Of a stretch of DNA of 64,000 nucleotides, positions 38,967 to 49,215 are shown in pieces; the stretch's first letter is position 1; every line of letters starts with the position of its first letter. Position numbers and translations under genes: made by a program. Source of the stretch: Prorocentrum cordatum (taxonomy: Eukaryota > Sar > Dinophyceae > Prorocentrales > Prorocentraceae); assembly GCA_963575745.1 (NCBI GenBank), contig CAUYUJ010005669.1:186001-250000 (forward strand), given 5' to 3'. The notes under the pieces were generated by a model. The model did no database searches. It saw only the letters and a program-made list of their open reading frames with translations, and had not been told where the DNA came from.

Positions 38967-39718
38967 ACGAGGGGAAGGCAAAAAAGGATTCGGACAGAGG
39001 TACTGCGCGAAGTGCAGCTATGTCAAAGCCGAGCAGAATTCGTGGAGCGGCAGTGCGAAGTGGAACGAGAGCGTCGGCACATTGCGATGTTCGAACGACA
39101 AGTGCTTGTCGCTGTACGACGAAAAGGCGGATATGTCGGAAGCTCAGAAGAAACACGGCGCAACAGGGGCCCGTGGAGAGGTTGTGTCGGAAGTGCGCGG
39201 AGAAGAAGGAGAAAGCGGTGTTGTGGACAAGTTACGAAGAAGGGAATCGCAAACGGAAAGCGGAGGCGGAAGCGGAGCCGCTGATGTGCGGCGCGCCCGG
39301 TTGCTGGGTGTCCTTCTGGGAGGTCGGCAATTTGAACCGCAACCAACTGCAAGACCACCACACGAAGAACGGAGCAAGAGTGGCGTGAGAACGATGTCAG
39401 AAGCGGGGCATCACCGCGAAGGGTGTGGCCGATGAGTCGAAGCGGCTGAAGCGACCGCTGATGTGCGCAGCGTGCAGGAAGCATCTCGCTCGTCAGGATC
39501 ACACAAGCGCCAAACAGGAGAGCGAGCACTTCACGAGAAAGAGTAAGGTTGCACACGCAGATTGAATTGCCGACGGGTTCGCGTCGCGCAGATGGCAGGC
39601 CTTTCAGTGCAGTGGCACGTGCCAGAGGAAATTGCCGAAGTCGGTTTTCTCCGTGGACGCGAGCAACGTCGCTCGCGACGAGAAGAAGGGCGCCTTGAAA
39701 TGCAAGGCGTGCAAATGA
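38967..39718 (+). pseudogene. Decayed Cys-rich repeat protein
   Basis: Four to five modules each carry CxxC or CxxxxC pairs: RYCAKCSYVKAEQNSW and LRCSNDKCLSLYDEKAD (first frame, about 38994-39130); then LCRKCAEKKEKAVLW, LMCGAPGCWVSFWEV, LMCAACRKHLARQDHTS, FQCSGTCQRKL and LKCKACK (second frame, 39180-39715). Paired Cys with basic spacers suggests tandem zinc-ribbon-like modules. The second frame has TGA codons at 39386 and 39563 before the final TGA at 39716. No family name can be given. A frameshift near 39140-39180 joins the two parts. Confidence 0.55.
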
Positions 39719-39825
39719 TACCAGTAGGGCGCCCGCGCCATGGCCCGTAGAAGTAGGAGCAGCGGGAGTGCGAGCGAGAGGGAGGACGAAACCGATGAAA
39801 AAAGGAACGCAAAGACGATGACAGA

Positions 39826-39995
39826 GGAGGAGGAGGAGGACGAGGAGGAAGAGGAGGAGGAGGAGGAGGAGGAGGAAGAGGAGGAGGAGGAGGAGGAGGA
39901 GGAGGAGGAGCAGCAGGGGGAATGGGGGAGAGGCGGAAGGGGGGTTGAAGAAAAGGAGGAGGAGGAGGAGGAGGAGGAGGAGGAGGAAGAGGAGT
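39826..39995 (+). repeat. GAG purine tract
   Basis: Two GAG-rich runs separated by a short G-rich stretch. Glu-rich and Ser/Pro-rich frames across it are repeat translations. Confidence 0.9.
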
Positions 39996-39999
39996 CAGG

Positions 40000-40560
40000 G
40001 TCTGGTCTTGGGGCGTCACGGGGGCGTCCTGGAGATAGCGTGTGGGCCTCATCGGGGCGTGTTGGGAGCCTTGTTGGCCTCGCTTGGCGCTCCCTGGGAC
40101 CCTCCTGGAAGGTTCGTGCAGCAGGCTGGGGGAACTTCGGAGCCAAAGGACGAAACAATTGCCCTCCGGGCTCCCTCTTGGAGCCGCCTGGAGGCCCTCT
40201 TGGGCCGTTTTGGGCGCTTCTTGGGCCGTCTTGGGGCCCTCTGAAACTTCTCTCGGCAGTTGCCGAGGCCGTCCTGGGAGGATGTGGACGGCGTCATGGC
40301 CCGCGTCGGACGTTGCGAAACCGCAAAAGGCCAACACGTTTGAAACAAACGTTTTACGAAGGGAATGAGACGATTTCTGTTTTTTGGGGCTGGCGTGGGG
40401 CGCCTCTTTGGGGCCCCTTGGGTCGTCTTGGAGGCTTTGGACGTCGTCTGGAAGCCATCGCTGGCGTTTTGGGACGATATTTCGGCGACTCGTCGCCCTC
40501 TTGGACGGTCACGGAGGCGTTTTGGTGCCTCTGGCTCGTTTTGGGGCACCGCAAAAGAGT
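40000..40560 (+). repeat. Degenerate CTTGG minisatellite blocks
   Basis: Two diverged blocks (about 40000-40260 and 40385-40555) with units such as CTTGGGCCGT and CTTGGGGCCC, separated by about 120 bases that include AAACCGCAAAAGGCC, comparable to the linker elsewhere. Confidence 0.65.
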
Positions 40561-40659
40561 CCCAAGACCCCTAGACGGCACGCGAAGTCCATCATGTGCC
40601 CAGGGCGGCAGATGACGGGAAGCGCCTCTGGCGTGCACCGTTCTTATGAATCCACTTTT

Positions 40660-41825
40660 CTCTGCTTATAGGGTTCCGAGCTGCACCCCGCCCCGAGAGA
40701 GGCCCAAGACGGCCCAAAAGGGTCCCAAGGGACGCCCAGATATGCAATAGTCATTGATTATCGCACGGCTTTTTGGCTACACTTCAGTATGTCCGATCAA
40801 AGTCTTCACACCAGCACGGCTCCAAAATCACCACAAAGACACACGCTTCACAGCACCTCTATGTTTCATGGGTCGGCGTTGGCGTTCTCCACCATACGTT
40901 CTCTGACACGCTAGGTTGACAAAAACGGCGGTTCCCGTTCTTGTCCGGTCAGGTTCCGAGCCGGCGTAGCCCGCCCGAATCGATGCCCGTGCCGTTCCGA
41001 TCCGATTTCGCGATTTGATGTTTGGGGCTCACAGAAAACAACTCTGGCGCCCACGGGGGCGCGAAACTGATCGCGCGTCGCGGTCTGGGCCAGAGGGCCG
41101 CCCTTCGCCAGGGGGCGCCGAGAAGGCGCGGAGGGAACCGCGTGTCGCGCACCGCGGGGCGCGATGCCTATAGAAACAGCCTGTGGCAGTAAATCTGCAC
41201 GAAAGTGGGTTGACAGCCTCTGGGGACCTCCGGGGACGGAGATCGTTCAAAGCTGAACAGATCACGGGGTGTCAGAAGCTGTGCAGAAGCCAGAGCCGAC
41301 GGCCCGACGTCGCCACGGCATGAATATGTTGCACGGGACACTCCATTCGGATTTTTTGTAGGGGGGGGGTCCCGCAATCCAGAGGCAGCACTACCCGCAC
41401 ATGGCAAGGGTGATGGCGCGCGACAGCAAGGTTGGTCGCAGGGCAGCCGAATGCAGAGCATTAGCAGCAAACTAGGGAATATTTCGATGCGATGGATTTG
41501 ATTCGATCGATCCGGCGCGATATCGATTTCGGCCGGCCCGATCAGATCCGATGTTCTGATGGTTCGATGTGTACCGATGCTCGCGTGGCGTCGTTTTGCG
41601 CTCTGGCGCGATTCGATTCCGGCGCCGTGCCGATGCGGCCCAGTCCGACGTACGTTCCGATCCGATCCGATCCAATTCCCCATTCGATGTTGAATGATTG
41701 ATCTTGCAGATGGAGCATGAGAGGAAGGGGACGGGATGGGACGATGTGGAGGAATCGCTTTGCGGGGCTGCAGCATGCTGGTTTAGACAGTAAATCACAT
41801 AAGCTTCTGTCTTGGATTGAATGTA
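40660..41825. other. Unassigned; GATC-rich patch
   Basis: No gene recognised. Around 41490-41690 the sequence is dense in CGATCCGATC-like words. Frames on the minus strand across this patch (up to 246 codons) have no motif. Confidence 0.4.
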
Positions 41826-41835
41826 TATCGGCAAA

Positions 41836-41890
41836 TCGCGCCCAATAGCGCTCAACAGCGCCAAGTGGCGTCCAATAGCGCCCAGCGGCG
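41836..41890 (+). repeat. 10-bp tandem repeat
   Basis: About five units of GCGCCCAATA with variants (GCGCTCAACA, GCGTCCAATA). Confidence 0.75.
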
Positions 41891-42144
41891 TTGGACTCAG
41901 CCCGTTTTGCGCGGGAGTGGGCGCCATGGGGACGACCTGGGCTTGCAGCGGCGGGGCCAGGTTCGCAGCAGAGCGCAAGTCCAAGAAGTGCGAGGCCGTG
42001 GATCTCGCCAAGGACACGGGGGAAGCTGGGGGGGGGGGTTGGCTCGGCGTGCGTGTCGCTCGCGCTGCCGTTCCTCGCTCTCTGCCCGGGCCTCTCGGTG
42101 TCAGCGGGGGGAAGGATTGCCCCCGTCGCCTCATCAGTTCTGTT

Positions 42145-42275
42145 ATGTCAAGACGCCCCCTGCCGTTTGAAATCGCCCACGTGGCCGAGCGTTGTGGCAA
42201 GAGCTCTGCCAAGCTATCGGACCATGTTTTCCCCCAACCGTTGCGGAAACCCTTCGGGGAACACTTGGGGGAGGA
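42145..42275 (+). repeat. R1 copy 5
   Basis: Plus-strand copy lacking the ATCGAAGACGCC core but with the right part. One frame reads AKLSDHVFPQPLRKPFGEHLG and continues Glu-rich (EEQDEEEEEEEEE) straight into the purine tract. Confidence 0.75.
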
Positions 42276-42289
42276 TGGCGGGGAAGAAC

Positions 42290-42510
42290 AGGATGAGGAG
42301 GAGGAAGAGGAGGAAGAGGAGGAGGCGAGGAGGAGGAGGCGAGGAGGAGGAGGAGGAGGAGGAGGAGGAGGAGGAGGAGGAGGTGGAGGAGGAGGAGGAG
42401 GAGGAGGAGGAGGAAGAGGAGGAGGAGGAGGAGGAGGAGGCGGAGGAGGAGGAGGAGGAGGAGGAGGAGGAGGAGGAAGAGGAGGAGGAGGAGGAGGAGG
42501 AGGAGGGGGG
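42290..42510 (+). repeat. GAG purine tract following R1
   Basis: About 220 bases of GAG/GGA. It starts at the position where the 19.7-kb R1 copy encodes Lys/Glu-rich protein, so it may have grown from a Glu codon run. Confidence 0.9.
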
Positions 42511-42519
42511 GCCTCCTTG

Positions 42520-43200
42520 AGCCTCTGGGGGGCCTTTGGGGGCTTTCGGGGGCCTCCTTGGCCGTATCAGGGCATTCCTGGCCCGTCTGACGCAGTCGGA
42601 AGCCGTCTTGGGGGCCTCTCCGGGCCGACTTGAAACCCTCCTGGGGTGCTTCAGGGCCGTCTTGGAGGCCATCTTGGGCGTCTTGGAGGCCACTTGGGCC
42701 GTCGGGGAGCCCTCTTGGGGCCGGTTTTGAGGGCCTCTTGGGCCGTTCTGGGGCCGTCCTGGAGGCCTCTTGGGCGATCTTTCAGAGCCTCTCCGGCCGT
42801 CTTGGGCCGTCGGAAGGCTGAAAAGAAGCAAATGCCAAAATCTTTCAAAAACCTAAGGAAAATGAAATTGGCCTCGTCCGGCCTTCCTGGAGGCCCTCTT
42901 GGAGGCCTCTTAGGCCGTCTTGGAGATTTCTTGGGAGCTTCTTGGGCCGTCTTAGGCCATATTAGAGCCATCTTTGGCCGTCTCAGGGCGTTCCTGACCC
43001 ATCTGACACCGTCAGAAGCCGTCTTGGGGGCCTCTCTGAACCGACTTGGGGCCCTCTTCGGGCGCTTCAGGGCCGTCTTGGAGATCATCTTGGGCGTCTT
43101 GGAGGCCTCTTGGGCCGTCTTGGGTCGCTTGGGGCCGTCTTGGGGGCCTCTTGGGCCGTCTTAGAGGCCGTCTTGGGGGCCTCTTGGGCGATCTTGGGGC
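42520..43200 (+). repeat. CTTGG minisatellite blocks with linker
   Basis: Two blocks in the plus orientation with a linker at about 42808-42890 (GTCGGAAGGCTGAAAAGAAG, A-rich). The array ends in GACCTGCGCTGAC-type short repeats at 43200-43255. Confidence 0.8.
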
Positions 43201-43255
43201 GACCCGCGCTGACCTGCGCGGGTCTGCGCTGACCTGCGCTGACGCGCGCTAGCTT

Positions 43256-43440
43256 GCGCCTTCCGAGGGCTTTCGCAAGAGCTTCTGAAGAGCATGTCCA
43301 GGGAGCTCTTAGACCTCGGGCTCGTTCAACTGAACCGCAGGGCTGCTCCACAGGGCCCGCTCCGCAAAAGCTCCGTTCCACAAAGACCTCGGGCGTGTTC
43401 CACACAGGCTCTAGGATAGTTTCACACTGGGCCTCCCTCC
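43256..43440. other. No recognisable gene
   Basis: Short unique stretch where the minisatellite orientation changes from CTTGG to CCAAG. Nothing recognised. Confidence 0.4.
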
Positions 43441-44580
43441 GCAGAGACGGGCCAAGACGGGCCCAAGACGGCCCAAGAGGGGCCCAAGATGGCCCCAGGA
43501 CGGCCCAAGAGGTGCTCAAGAGCGCCCCCAGAGGCTCCCAAGAGGGCCCCCGGAAGCTTCTGGGAGAGCCCCAAGACGGTCCAAGGCCTCCAAGACGCCG
43601 CCAGACGGCTCAAAAGGGCCCCAAGACGGTCCAAAAGGGCCCCAGGACGGCTCAAAAGGGACTTTGAAGGGCCCCAGAAAGACCCCCAATAGGACCTTTC
43701 AGAGGGCCCAGAGACGCCACATAAAAGAGCGATCGGTTCTTGTGGTTCACCCAAGATCGAAGCGGGAGAGAAAAGATGCCTAAACAAACAGTGGTGCGCC
43801 CGGGGGGGAAGCCGGCGCATTTGGGCCACTCAAGATCTCATGACCGCTTGGGGGCAGTTTTTCGAATGAAGCGGCTCGCGGGCGCCTTCCATGACCCGTT
43901 TCCATGTTTTTTCGAGTGAAGCGGCTCAAGGGCCCCAAGACGTCCCAAGAGAGCGCCAAAACGGCCTAAAGACGGCCCCAAGAGAGCCTCAGATGGCCTC
44001 CAGACGGTCCAAGAGAGCCTCGAGACGGCTCCAGAGGCCTTCCAGAGGGCCCCCGACAGGGCCCCAGGAGGCCAAAAACATTGGTCTCCGGTAGGTTTTC
44101 GAAGATGGTTCAGGTTCTCGCTTTTTCTGGCCAAAAGGGGCCCAAGACAGCCCAAGAGGTCCTCCAGATCGTCCCAAGACGGCCCCAGATGCCCCCCAAC
44201 GGAGCCGAAAACGGTCCAAGAGGGCCCCCAGACGGCCCAAGAGGGCCCCCAGAAGACCCAAGAGGGCCCGAAGATGGTCCCAAGAGAGCCCCAAGAGGAC
44301 CCCAAGAGGCTCTCAAGAGGGCCCGAAAAGGAAGTGTGGGGAATGGGCTGCTTGGGTGTGGGGTCTGGGCTGGCCCCAAGACGGCCCAAGAGGGCCCCAA
44401 GACGGCTCAAGAGGGTCCCAAGAGAGCCCCAGGAGAGCCCCAAGAGGGTCCCAAGAGGGCCCGAAGAGGCGGTGTGGGGGACTGGGCTGCCTGGGTGCTT
44501 GGAAGACGGCCCCAGTGTTCCAAAACGGCCCTCAAGAGGGCCCCCAGAAGACTCCCAATAAGCCCCAGAGACGCCAAGTA
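43440..44580 (-). repeat. Minisatellite blocks, inverted orientation
   Basis: GGCCCAAGACGG-type units at about 43440-43720, 43930-44080 and 44130-44580. A short stretch with GGTTTTCGAAGATGG and TCTCGCTTTTTCTGG at about 44090-44135 separates two blocks and is partly repeated at about 46195-46245. Confidence 0.8.
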
Positions 44581-44790
44581 ACACCGTGGCTCCCAACGGC
44601 GAACAGTGACGTAACAAGTTGTGAGCAACAAGGCAGCCCAGAGCGCGGTGACGTGAAAGGCCCTGAATAGCAAGGCACCCAAGAGCCAGCGGCAACGTAG
44701 AAGTCTCTGAACACCAGGGCTCCCAATAGAAAGCGGTGACGCAACAAGCTCTTAACGCCAAGGCTCCCAAGAGCGAAGGGTGCCATGAGC
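44581..44790 (+). repeat. 44-bp tandem array, copy a
   Basis: About five units of roughly 44 bp with ACCAAGGCTCCCAAGAGCG and GGTGACGTAACAAG as the best-kept words. More diverged than array b. Confidence 0.75.
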
Positions 44791-44809
44791 CATCTCAGGC
44801 CAGTTCCTG

Positions 44810-44940
44810 AGGCGCTCTTTCCGTTCCCGTGCCGGCCCATGTGACGGTAAGAGTGAGGTACGAGTGATGTACGTTATTTGGTGGGGCGAAGCCGCGAATC
44901 TTTAAGTGAGGGGTTCCAGTGGAGGGGCGAGGCGCGCCAA
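44810..44940 (+). repeat. Hairpin repeat H, copy a
   Basis: GCGCTCTTTCCGTTCCCGTG followed by GACGGTAAGAGTGAGG: the second arm has mismatches to the first. Then GTACGAGTGATGTACG and GGGGCGAAGCC as in the 16-kb copy. Confidence 0.7.
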
Positions 44941-44949
44941 CCCGGGCTC

Positions 44950-45540
44950 TAGTGGCCTTTTGGGGTCCGCGAGGCATCCAAGACGACCCAAGAAGCGCCG
45001 AAGAGACGGGCCAAGACAGCCCCTAGACGCCCCAGGACAGCCCGAGAGCGCCCCAAGACCGCCTAAATTGGCTCCAAGACGGTCCACGAGGCCCCCAGGA
45101 CACCCTAAGACGGCTCCAAGACGGTTCAAGAGGGCCCCAAGAGGACCCCACCGATGTCAAATTCGTCAAATTCCTTCTCTGGGAAAACGTACATGTTCAG
45201 CATATCAGTTTCTTTCTGTTGTTACACGGTCCAAGACAGGCCAAGAGGCACCAACAATCGCCCCAAGACGACCCAAGCGACCCCCAAGAGGGCCCCATGA
45301 CGGCCCAAGAGGGCCCCAAGACGGTCCAAGAGAGCCCTCAAACGGCCCAAGAGGGCCCCCAAACGGCCCCAGGAAAGCTCCAAGAGGCCCCCAAGAGGCT
45401 CCCGAGAGAGCCCCAAGAGGCCGCCAAGAGAAGAGCCCCAAGACGGTCCAAGGCGTCAAGACGGCCCAAAAGGGCCCCCAAACGGCCCACAAGGACACCA
45501 GAAGGGCTCCAAAAAGACCACCAAGAAGACCCAGAGACCC
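44950..45540 (-). repeat. Minisatellite blocks, inverted orientation
   Basis: Blocks at about 44980-45150 and 45225-45540, separated by about 75 AT-richer bases (TCAAATTCGTCAAATTCC, then TTTCTTTCTGTTG) that act like a linker. Confidence 0.8.
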
Positions 45541-45800
45541 CAAATAGAAGAGCGAGCGGTAACGCTAAAAGCTCTTCACACCAAGGCTCTTAACAGCGAA
45601 CGGTGACGTGACAAATTCGTGACACCAAGGCTCCCAAGAGCGGACGGTGACGTAAACAACTCTCAACACCAAGGCTTCTAAGTGCGAGCGGCAGCGCAAC
45701 AGCCTCTGCACACCAAGGCTCCCACGAGCGAGCGGTGACGTAACAAGCTCTTACCACCAAGGCTCCCAAGAGCGAAGGGTGCCGTGAACCATCTCGGGAA
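45536..45800 (+). repeat. 44-bp tandem array, copy b (most regular)
   Basis: ACCAAGG starts at 45580, 45624, 45668, 45712 and 45756, an exact 44-bp period. Consensus words are ACCAAGGCTCCCAAGAGCGA and GCGGTGACGTAACAAGCTC. Units differ from each other by about 10-25 percent. There is no unique spacer between units. Confidence 0.92.
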
Positions 45801-45809
45801 AGTTTTTGG

Positions 45810-45940
45810 TCCGCTTTTTCCGTTCCCGTGCCATCCCAGGTAACAGAAAGAGCGAGGTACGAGTGATGTACGTTATTTGGTGGGGCGAAGCCCTCTAGGG
45901 AGGGGTCCAGGGGAGGGGCGAGGCGGGCACGGATCGGATG
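45810..45940 (+). repeat. Hairpin repeat H, copy b
   Basis: CGCTTTTTCCGTT and AACAGAAAGAGCG, nearly complementary, then GTACGAGTGATGTACG and AAGCCCTCTAGGGAGGGG. Confidence 0.75.
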
Positions 45941-46019
45941 TAATGGCAAGTTTTCCTAGTATTTTTTCGAAGCGGCTCCCATGGCCGGTTTCCTCGTATT
46001 TTTCCGAGTGACGCGGCCC

Positions 46020-46560
46020 AAGAGCTCCAAGATTGTCCAAGAGGACCCCTAACGGCCCAAGAGGGCGCCAAGACGGCCCCAAGAGAGCCTCAGATTGCCT
46101 CCAGACGGTCCAAGAGAGCTTCAAGACGGCTGCTGAGGCCTTCCAGAGGGCACCCGAGAGGGCCCCCAGGGGCAAAACACTGTGTTTTTAATTGTTTTTG
46201 CAGGTTTTGGGGGCTCTTGCTTTTTCGGGACAAGAACAGTCCACAACAGTCCAAGAGGCTCCAAATATCATCTCAAGACGGCCCAAGAGGCCACCGAAAA
46301 CGGCCCAAGAGGGCTCCAAGACGGCCTCAGAGGGACCCAAAACGGCCCGAAAGGGCCGGGCCCAAAGATGGCCCCAAGAGAGCCCCAAGAGGGCCCAAAG
46401 AGGCTCCTAAGAGAGCCCCTAGAGGCTCCCAAGAGAGCCCCAAGACGGCCAATGGCCTCCAAGACGGTCCAAAAGGGCCCTAAGACAACCCAAAATTGCC
46501 CCAAAAGGGCTCCCAAAGGGTTCCAAACGAGCCCAAGAAGACGCCGACGAGGCCCACGAG
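46020..46560 (-). repeat. Minisatellite blocks, inverted orientation
   Basis: Blocks at about 46020-46170 and 46245-46555 separated by a T-rich stretch (about 46178-46235). Confidence 0.8.
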
Positions 46561-46564
46561 ACGC

Positions 46565-46790
46565 TCAAGATCACCAATGCTCCCACCATCAGCAAGCGGT
46601 GACGTAACAAGCTCTTGACACCAAGGCTCCCCGGAGCGCGGTGACGCAAAAAGTTCGTCACACCAAGGCTCCCAAGAGCGAGCGGCAGCGCAAAAGCCTC
46701 TGAACACTAGGGCTCCCAATGGAGAGCGGTGACGTGACAAGCTCTTCACACCAAGGCTCCCAAGAGCGAAGGGTGCCATGAGCCATCTCG
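46565..46790 (+). repeat. 44-bp tandem array, copy c
   Basis: About five units with ACCAAGGCTCCCAAGAGCG and GCGGTGACGTAACAAGC, again placed between an inverted minisatellite block and a hairpin repeat. Confidence 0.8.
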
Positions 46791-46799
46791 GGCAAGTTC

Positions 46800-46840
46800 C
46801 TGAGGCGCTCTTTCCGTTTCCGTGCCGGCCCAGGTTTAAT
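46800..46840 (+). repeat. Hairpin repeat H, truncated copy c
   Basis: GCGCTCTTTCCGTTTCCGTG and GCCGGCCCAGG are present, but the second arm is missing; unrelated sequence starts at about 46836. Confidence 0.7.
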
Positions 46841-46879
46841 GTTTTTCGGCCCATCCCACCACCGTGCTTGGGTCGTGGG

Positions 46880-47060
46880 TCGTAGTCCTCTGGGATGTTC
46901 GTTGGGATGTCGCGGGAGGACTCTCGGGGGTTTCGTGGAGCCTTCTTGGGAGCCGTTTCGGGGCCCCTTGGGGCGTCTTGGTGGCCTCCTGGGGGCCTCT
47001 TGGGGCTTTGGGGGGGCCCCTTGGGGCCTCCCGGTTTTTTTTTGGGGGACGGACGGCTCG
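46880..47060 (+). repeat. Degenerate minisatellite block
   Basis: Units of CTTGGGGCC and CTTGGGGCGT type in plus orientation, the last block before the hairpin-array element. Confidence 0.6.
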
Positions 47061-47064
47061 AATT

Positions 47065-47520
47065 ATCGGTTCAGGCTCCCACGAATAGGCGTGCTGTGTA
47101 TCATGTATGTCTCGCAGTTCCTATGCATGTCTGCATGTCTACAGGAGGCCATGGCCTCACCCACCTGGTCTTTACAGGCCCAGACAAATGTCCGATGTGG
47201 TGGTTTGTTCCCACTCTTGGGCCTCTCGTTGGGCCTTTTTTGGTTCCAGACGTGTCATGCTGGAACACTCGTTGCGCCCCAGTGCCTGAAAGAACCCTCA
47301 GGTCAGGATTGATGACTGAGGTGTAAAGGATCAGGCAAAGGAATTGCGGACATTCCACTTCGCATCACAGGGGCACGGTGGCGCATTTGGTGCCACGTTC
47401 GACAGCGTGGCGTGGGCAAGGTTGGGCGCCCGCGCGCGCGCGCAGGTGTGTCCTGACCGCCCGGACGGGGGGGAGGGGGCAGCTGAGGAGAGAAAGAGTT
47501 AGTCTTGACCGTGAGTTTGA
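47065..47520. other. No recognisable gene
   Basis: Short frames of about 60-150 codons overlap without motif. A CGCGCG run is present near 47430. Confidence 0.4.
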
Positions 47521-47522
47521 AG

Positions 47523-48615
47523 TCTTAACCGTGAAGAAAGTAAAGTTACTGTAGTGTCATAGCGTAGTGTTGAAGACACCTGGGTGTGACACTACGCTAC
47601 CGTTAGCGTATTGTCGTAGCGTAGTGTTGGGGGCACCTGGGCGTGTCACTACGCTATGACAGCACGCTACGGTTAGCGTAGTGTCATAGCGTAGTGTTGG
47701 GGACACCTGGGCGTGTCACTACGCTATGACACTACGCTACGGTTAGCGTAGTGTCATAGCTTAGTGTTGAGGGCACTTGCGGTTGACACTACGCTATGAC
47801 ACTACGCTACAGTGGAGGCGGGGGAGAAGGAATCGTGTTTTTTGTGCGTGTGCTCATCCTTCGGGTTCTGCTTGACTCTGCTCCGTGAGAGAGGACACTA
47901 CGCAACCGTTAGCGTAGTGTCATAGCGTAGTGTTGAGGGCATTTGCGGTTGACACTACGCTATGACATTACGCTACGGTTGAGGCGGGGGAGAAGGAATC
48001 GTGTTTTTTGTGCGTTTGCTGTTCCTTGGGGTTCTGCTTGACTCTGCTCCGTGAGAGAGGACACTACGCTACGGTTAGCGTAGTGTCATGGCGTAGTGTT
48101 GGGGGCACTTGGGCGTGACACTACGCTATGACACTACGCTACGGTTGAGCGATATGAGAAGATATAGTTTTTTTTTCGTTTGCTTGTCCTTCGGGTTCTG
48201 TTTGGCTCTGCTCCGTGAGAGAGGACACTGCGCAACCGGTAGCGTAGTGTCATGGCGTAGTGTTGGGGGGGGGCACTTGGGCGTGACACTACGCTATGAC
48301 ACTACGCAAGGGCTGAGGCGGAGGGAACAGGAAGAGTTTGTTTGTTGTTGGTTGGTTTTGCTTTTCCTTAGAGTTTTACCTCGCTGGACTTTGCTCCGTG
48401 ACAGAGGATTTTGCGCTGCGGTTAGCGTAGTGTCGCAGCGTAGTGTTGGGGACACCTGGGCGTGACACTCCGCTGCGACACTACGCTACGTTTAGCGTAG
48501 TGCCATAGCGTAGTGTTGGGGACACCTGGGCGTGTCACTACGCTATGACACTACGCTACGGTTGGCGTGAAATTAGCGTAGTGTCATAGCGTAGTGCCAA
48601 ATTTCACGGTTAAGA
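47523..48615. mobile_element. Hairpin-array (foldback-like) element with 13-bp inverted ends
   Basis: Bounded by TCTTAACCGTGAA at 47523-47535 and its exact reverse complement at 48603-48615. Inside, the arm TAGCGTAGTGTCATAGCG (extended to 22-23 bp) and its complement recur many times. The clearest pair is 47675-47696 with 47717-47738, a perfect 22-bp stem with a 20-base loop. Each arm is itself a direct repeat of TAGCGTAGTG around TCA. Four longer units of about 166 bp (starting near 47815, 47981, 48146, 48315) add a shared GGCGGGGGAGAAGGAATCG to CTCTGCTCCGTGAGAGAGG spacer. No coding frame of note is present. It resembles foldback transposons or a hairpin satellite. Confidence 0.75.
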
Positions 48616-48654
48616 TCTAGTCTCGAGGAGAGAGGGAGGGGGGGGGCGAAGGCG

Positions 48655-48705
48655 GGCGATGCAGAAGCGCAGGCGGAGGAGGAGGAGGAGGAGGAGGAGG
48701 CAGAG
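48655..48705 (+). repeat. Short GGA tract
   Basis: About 35 bases of GGA triplets flanked by GGCGG-rich DNA. Confidence 0.8.
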
Positions 48706-48894
48706 GGGCACGCGGTGGAAGCCCCACCCTGCCGGGCTGCCCGCCTCAGGAGCAGCCCAAGAGCGGCGGTATGCTGCTGCAGGCGGCCGCGGCGTCCCGA
48801 CCTCTCCCTCTCTCCGCGGTCGGGCGGGCTCCGGAGTCGGCGTCGGGGGGCAGACGCGCAGGTCGAAGTAGGCCTCCCAGATGGAGTCCGAGTA

Positions 48895-49085
48895 GATGTA
48901 GTTGGAGGATCGTGTCGCACCGCCGATGCATCGGAGATGCAGCTCGATGCGGAGCCCGATGTTATCCACGCCGACATCGCCGATGCATCGCCAGCGTCGG
49001 CGACGCATCACGGCGACGCATCGGGGATGCGGCGCGATCCTCCGACCCAATCTACTCTGACCTCATCTTGGAGGCCTCTAGCGGG
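48895..49085 (+). repeat. Palindromic GATGC repeat, copy 2
   Basis: Same order as 37510-37700: CACCGCCGATGCATCGG, CACGCCGACATCGCCGATGC, GATCCTCCGACCC and the closing CATCTTGGAGGCCTCTA. Confidence 0.8.
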
Positions 49086-49215
49086 GGACCTGGGTGCCAG
49101 GATTGGCGGAGGGCGCAAGGCGGGGGGGGTTGAACGATTCGTTCCCCAGCGGAAGTTCGAAGTGTTTTCTCGGTAGATTGAATTTCTGAGAGGGTTCTCG
49201 GCGGCCGCCAAGAAG

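Noticed and set aside
39386-39718. In-frame TGA codons taken as evidence of a changed genetic code
   Set aside because: The intact DIRS frames end at TGA (4212, 5408) as ordinary stops, and a frameshift in the same Cys-rich gene shows decay.
45536-45800. 44-bp regular array considered as CRISPR-like
   Set aside because: Units are contiguous and diverged, there are no unique spacers and no cas genes; the context is a eukaryotic repeat.
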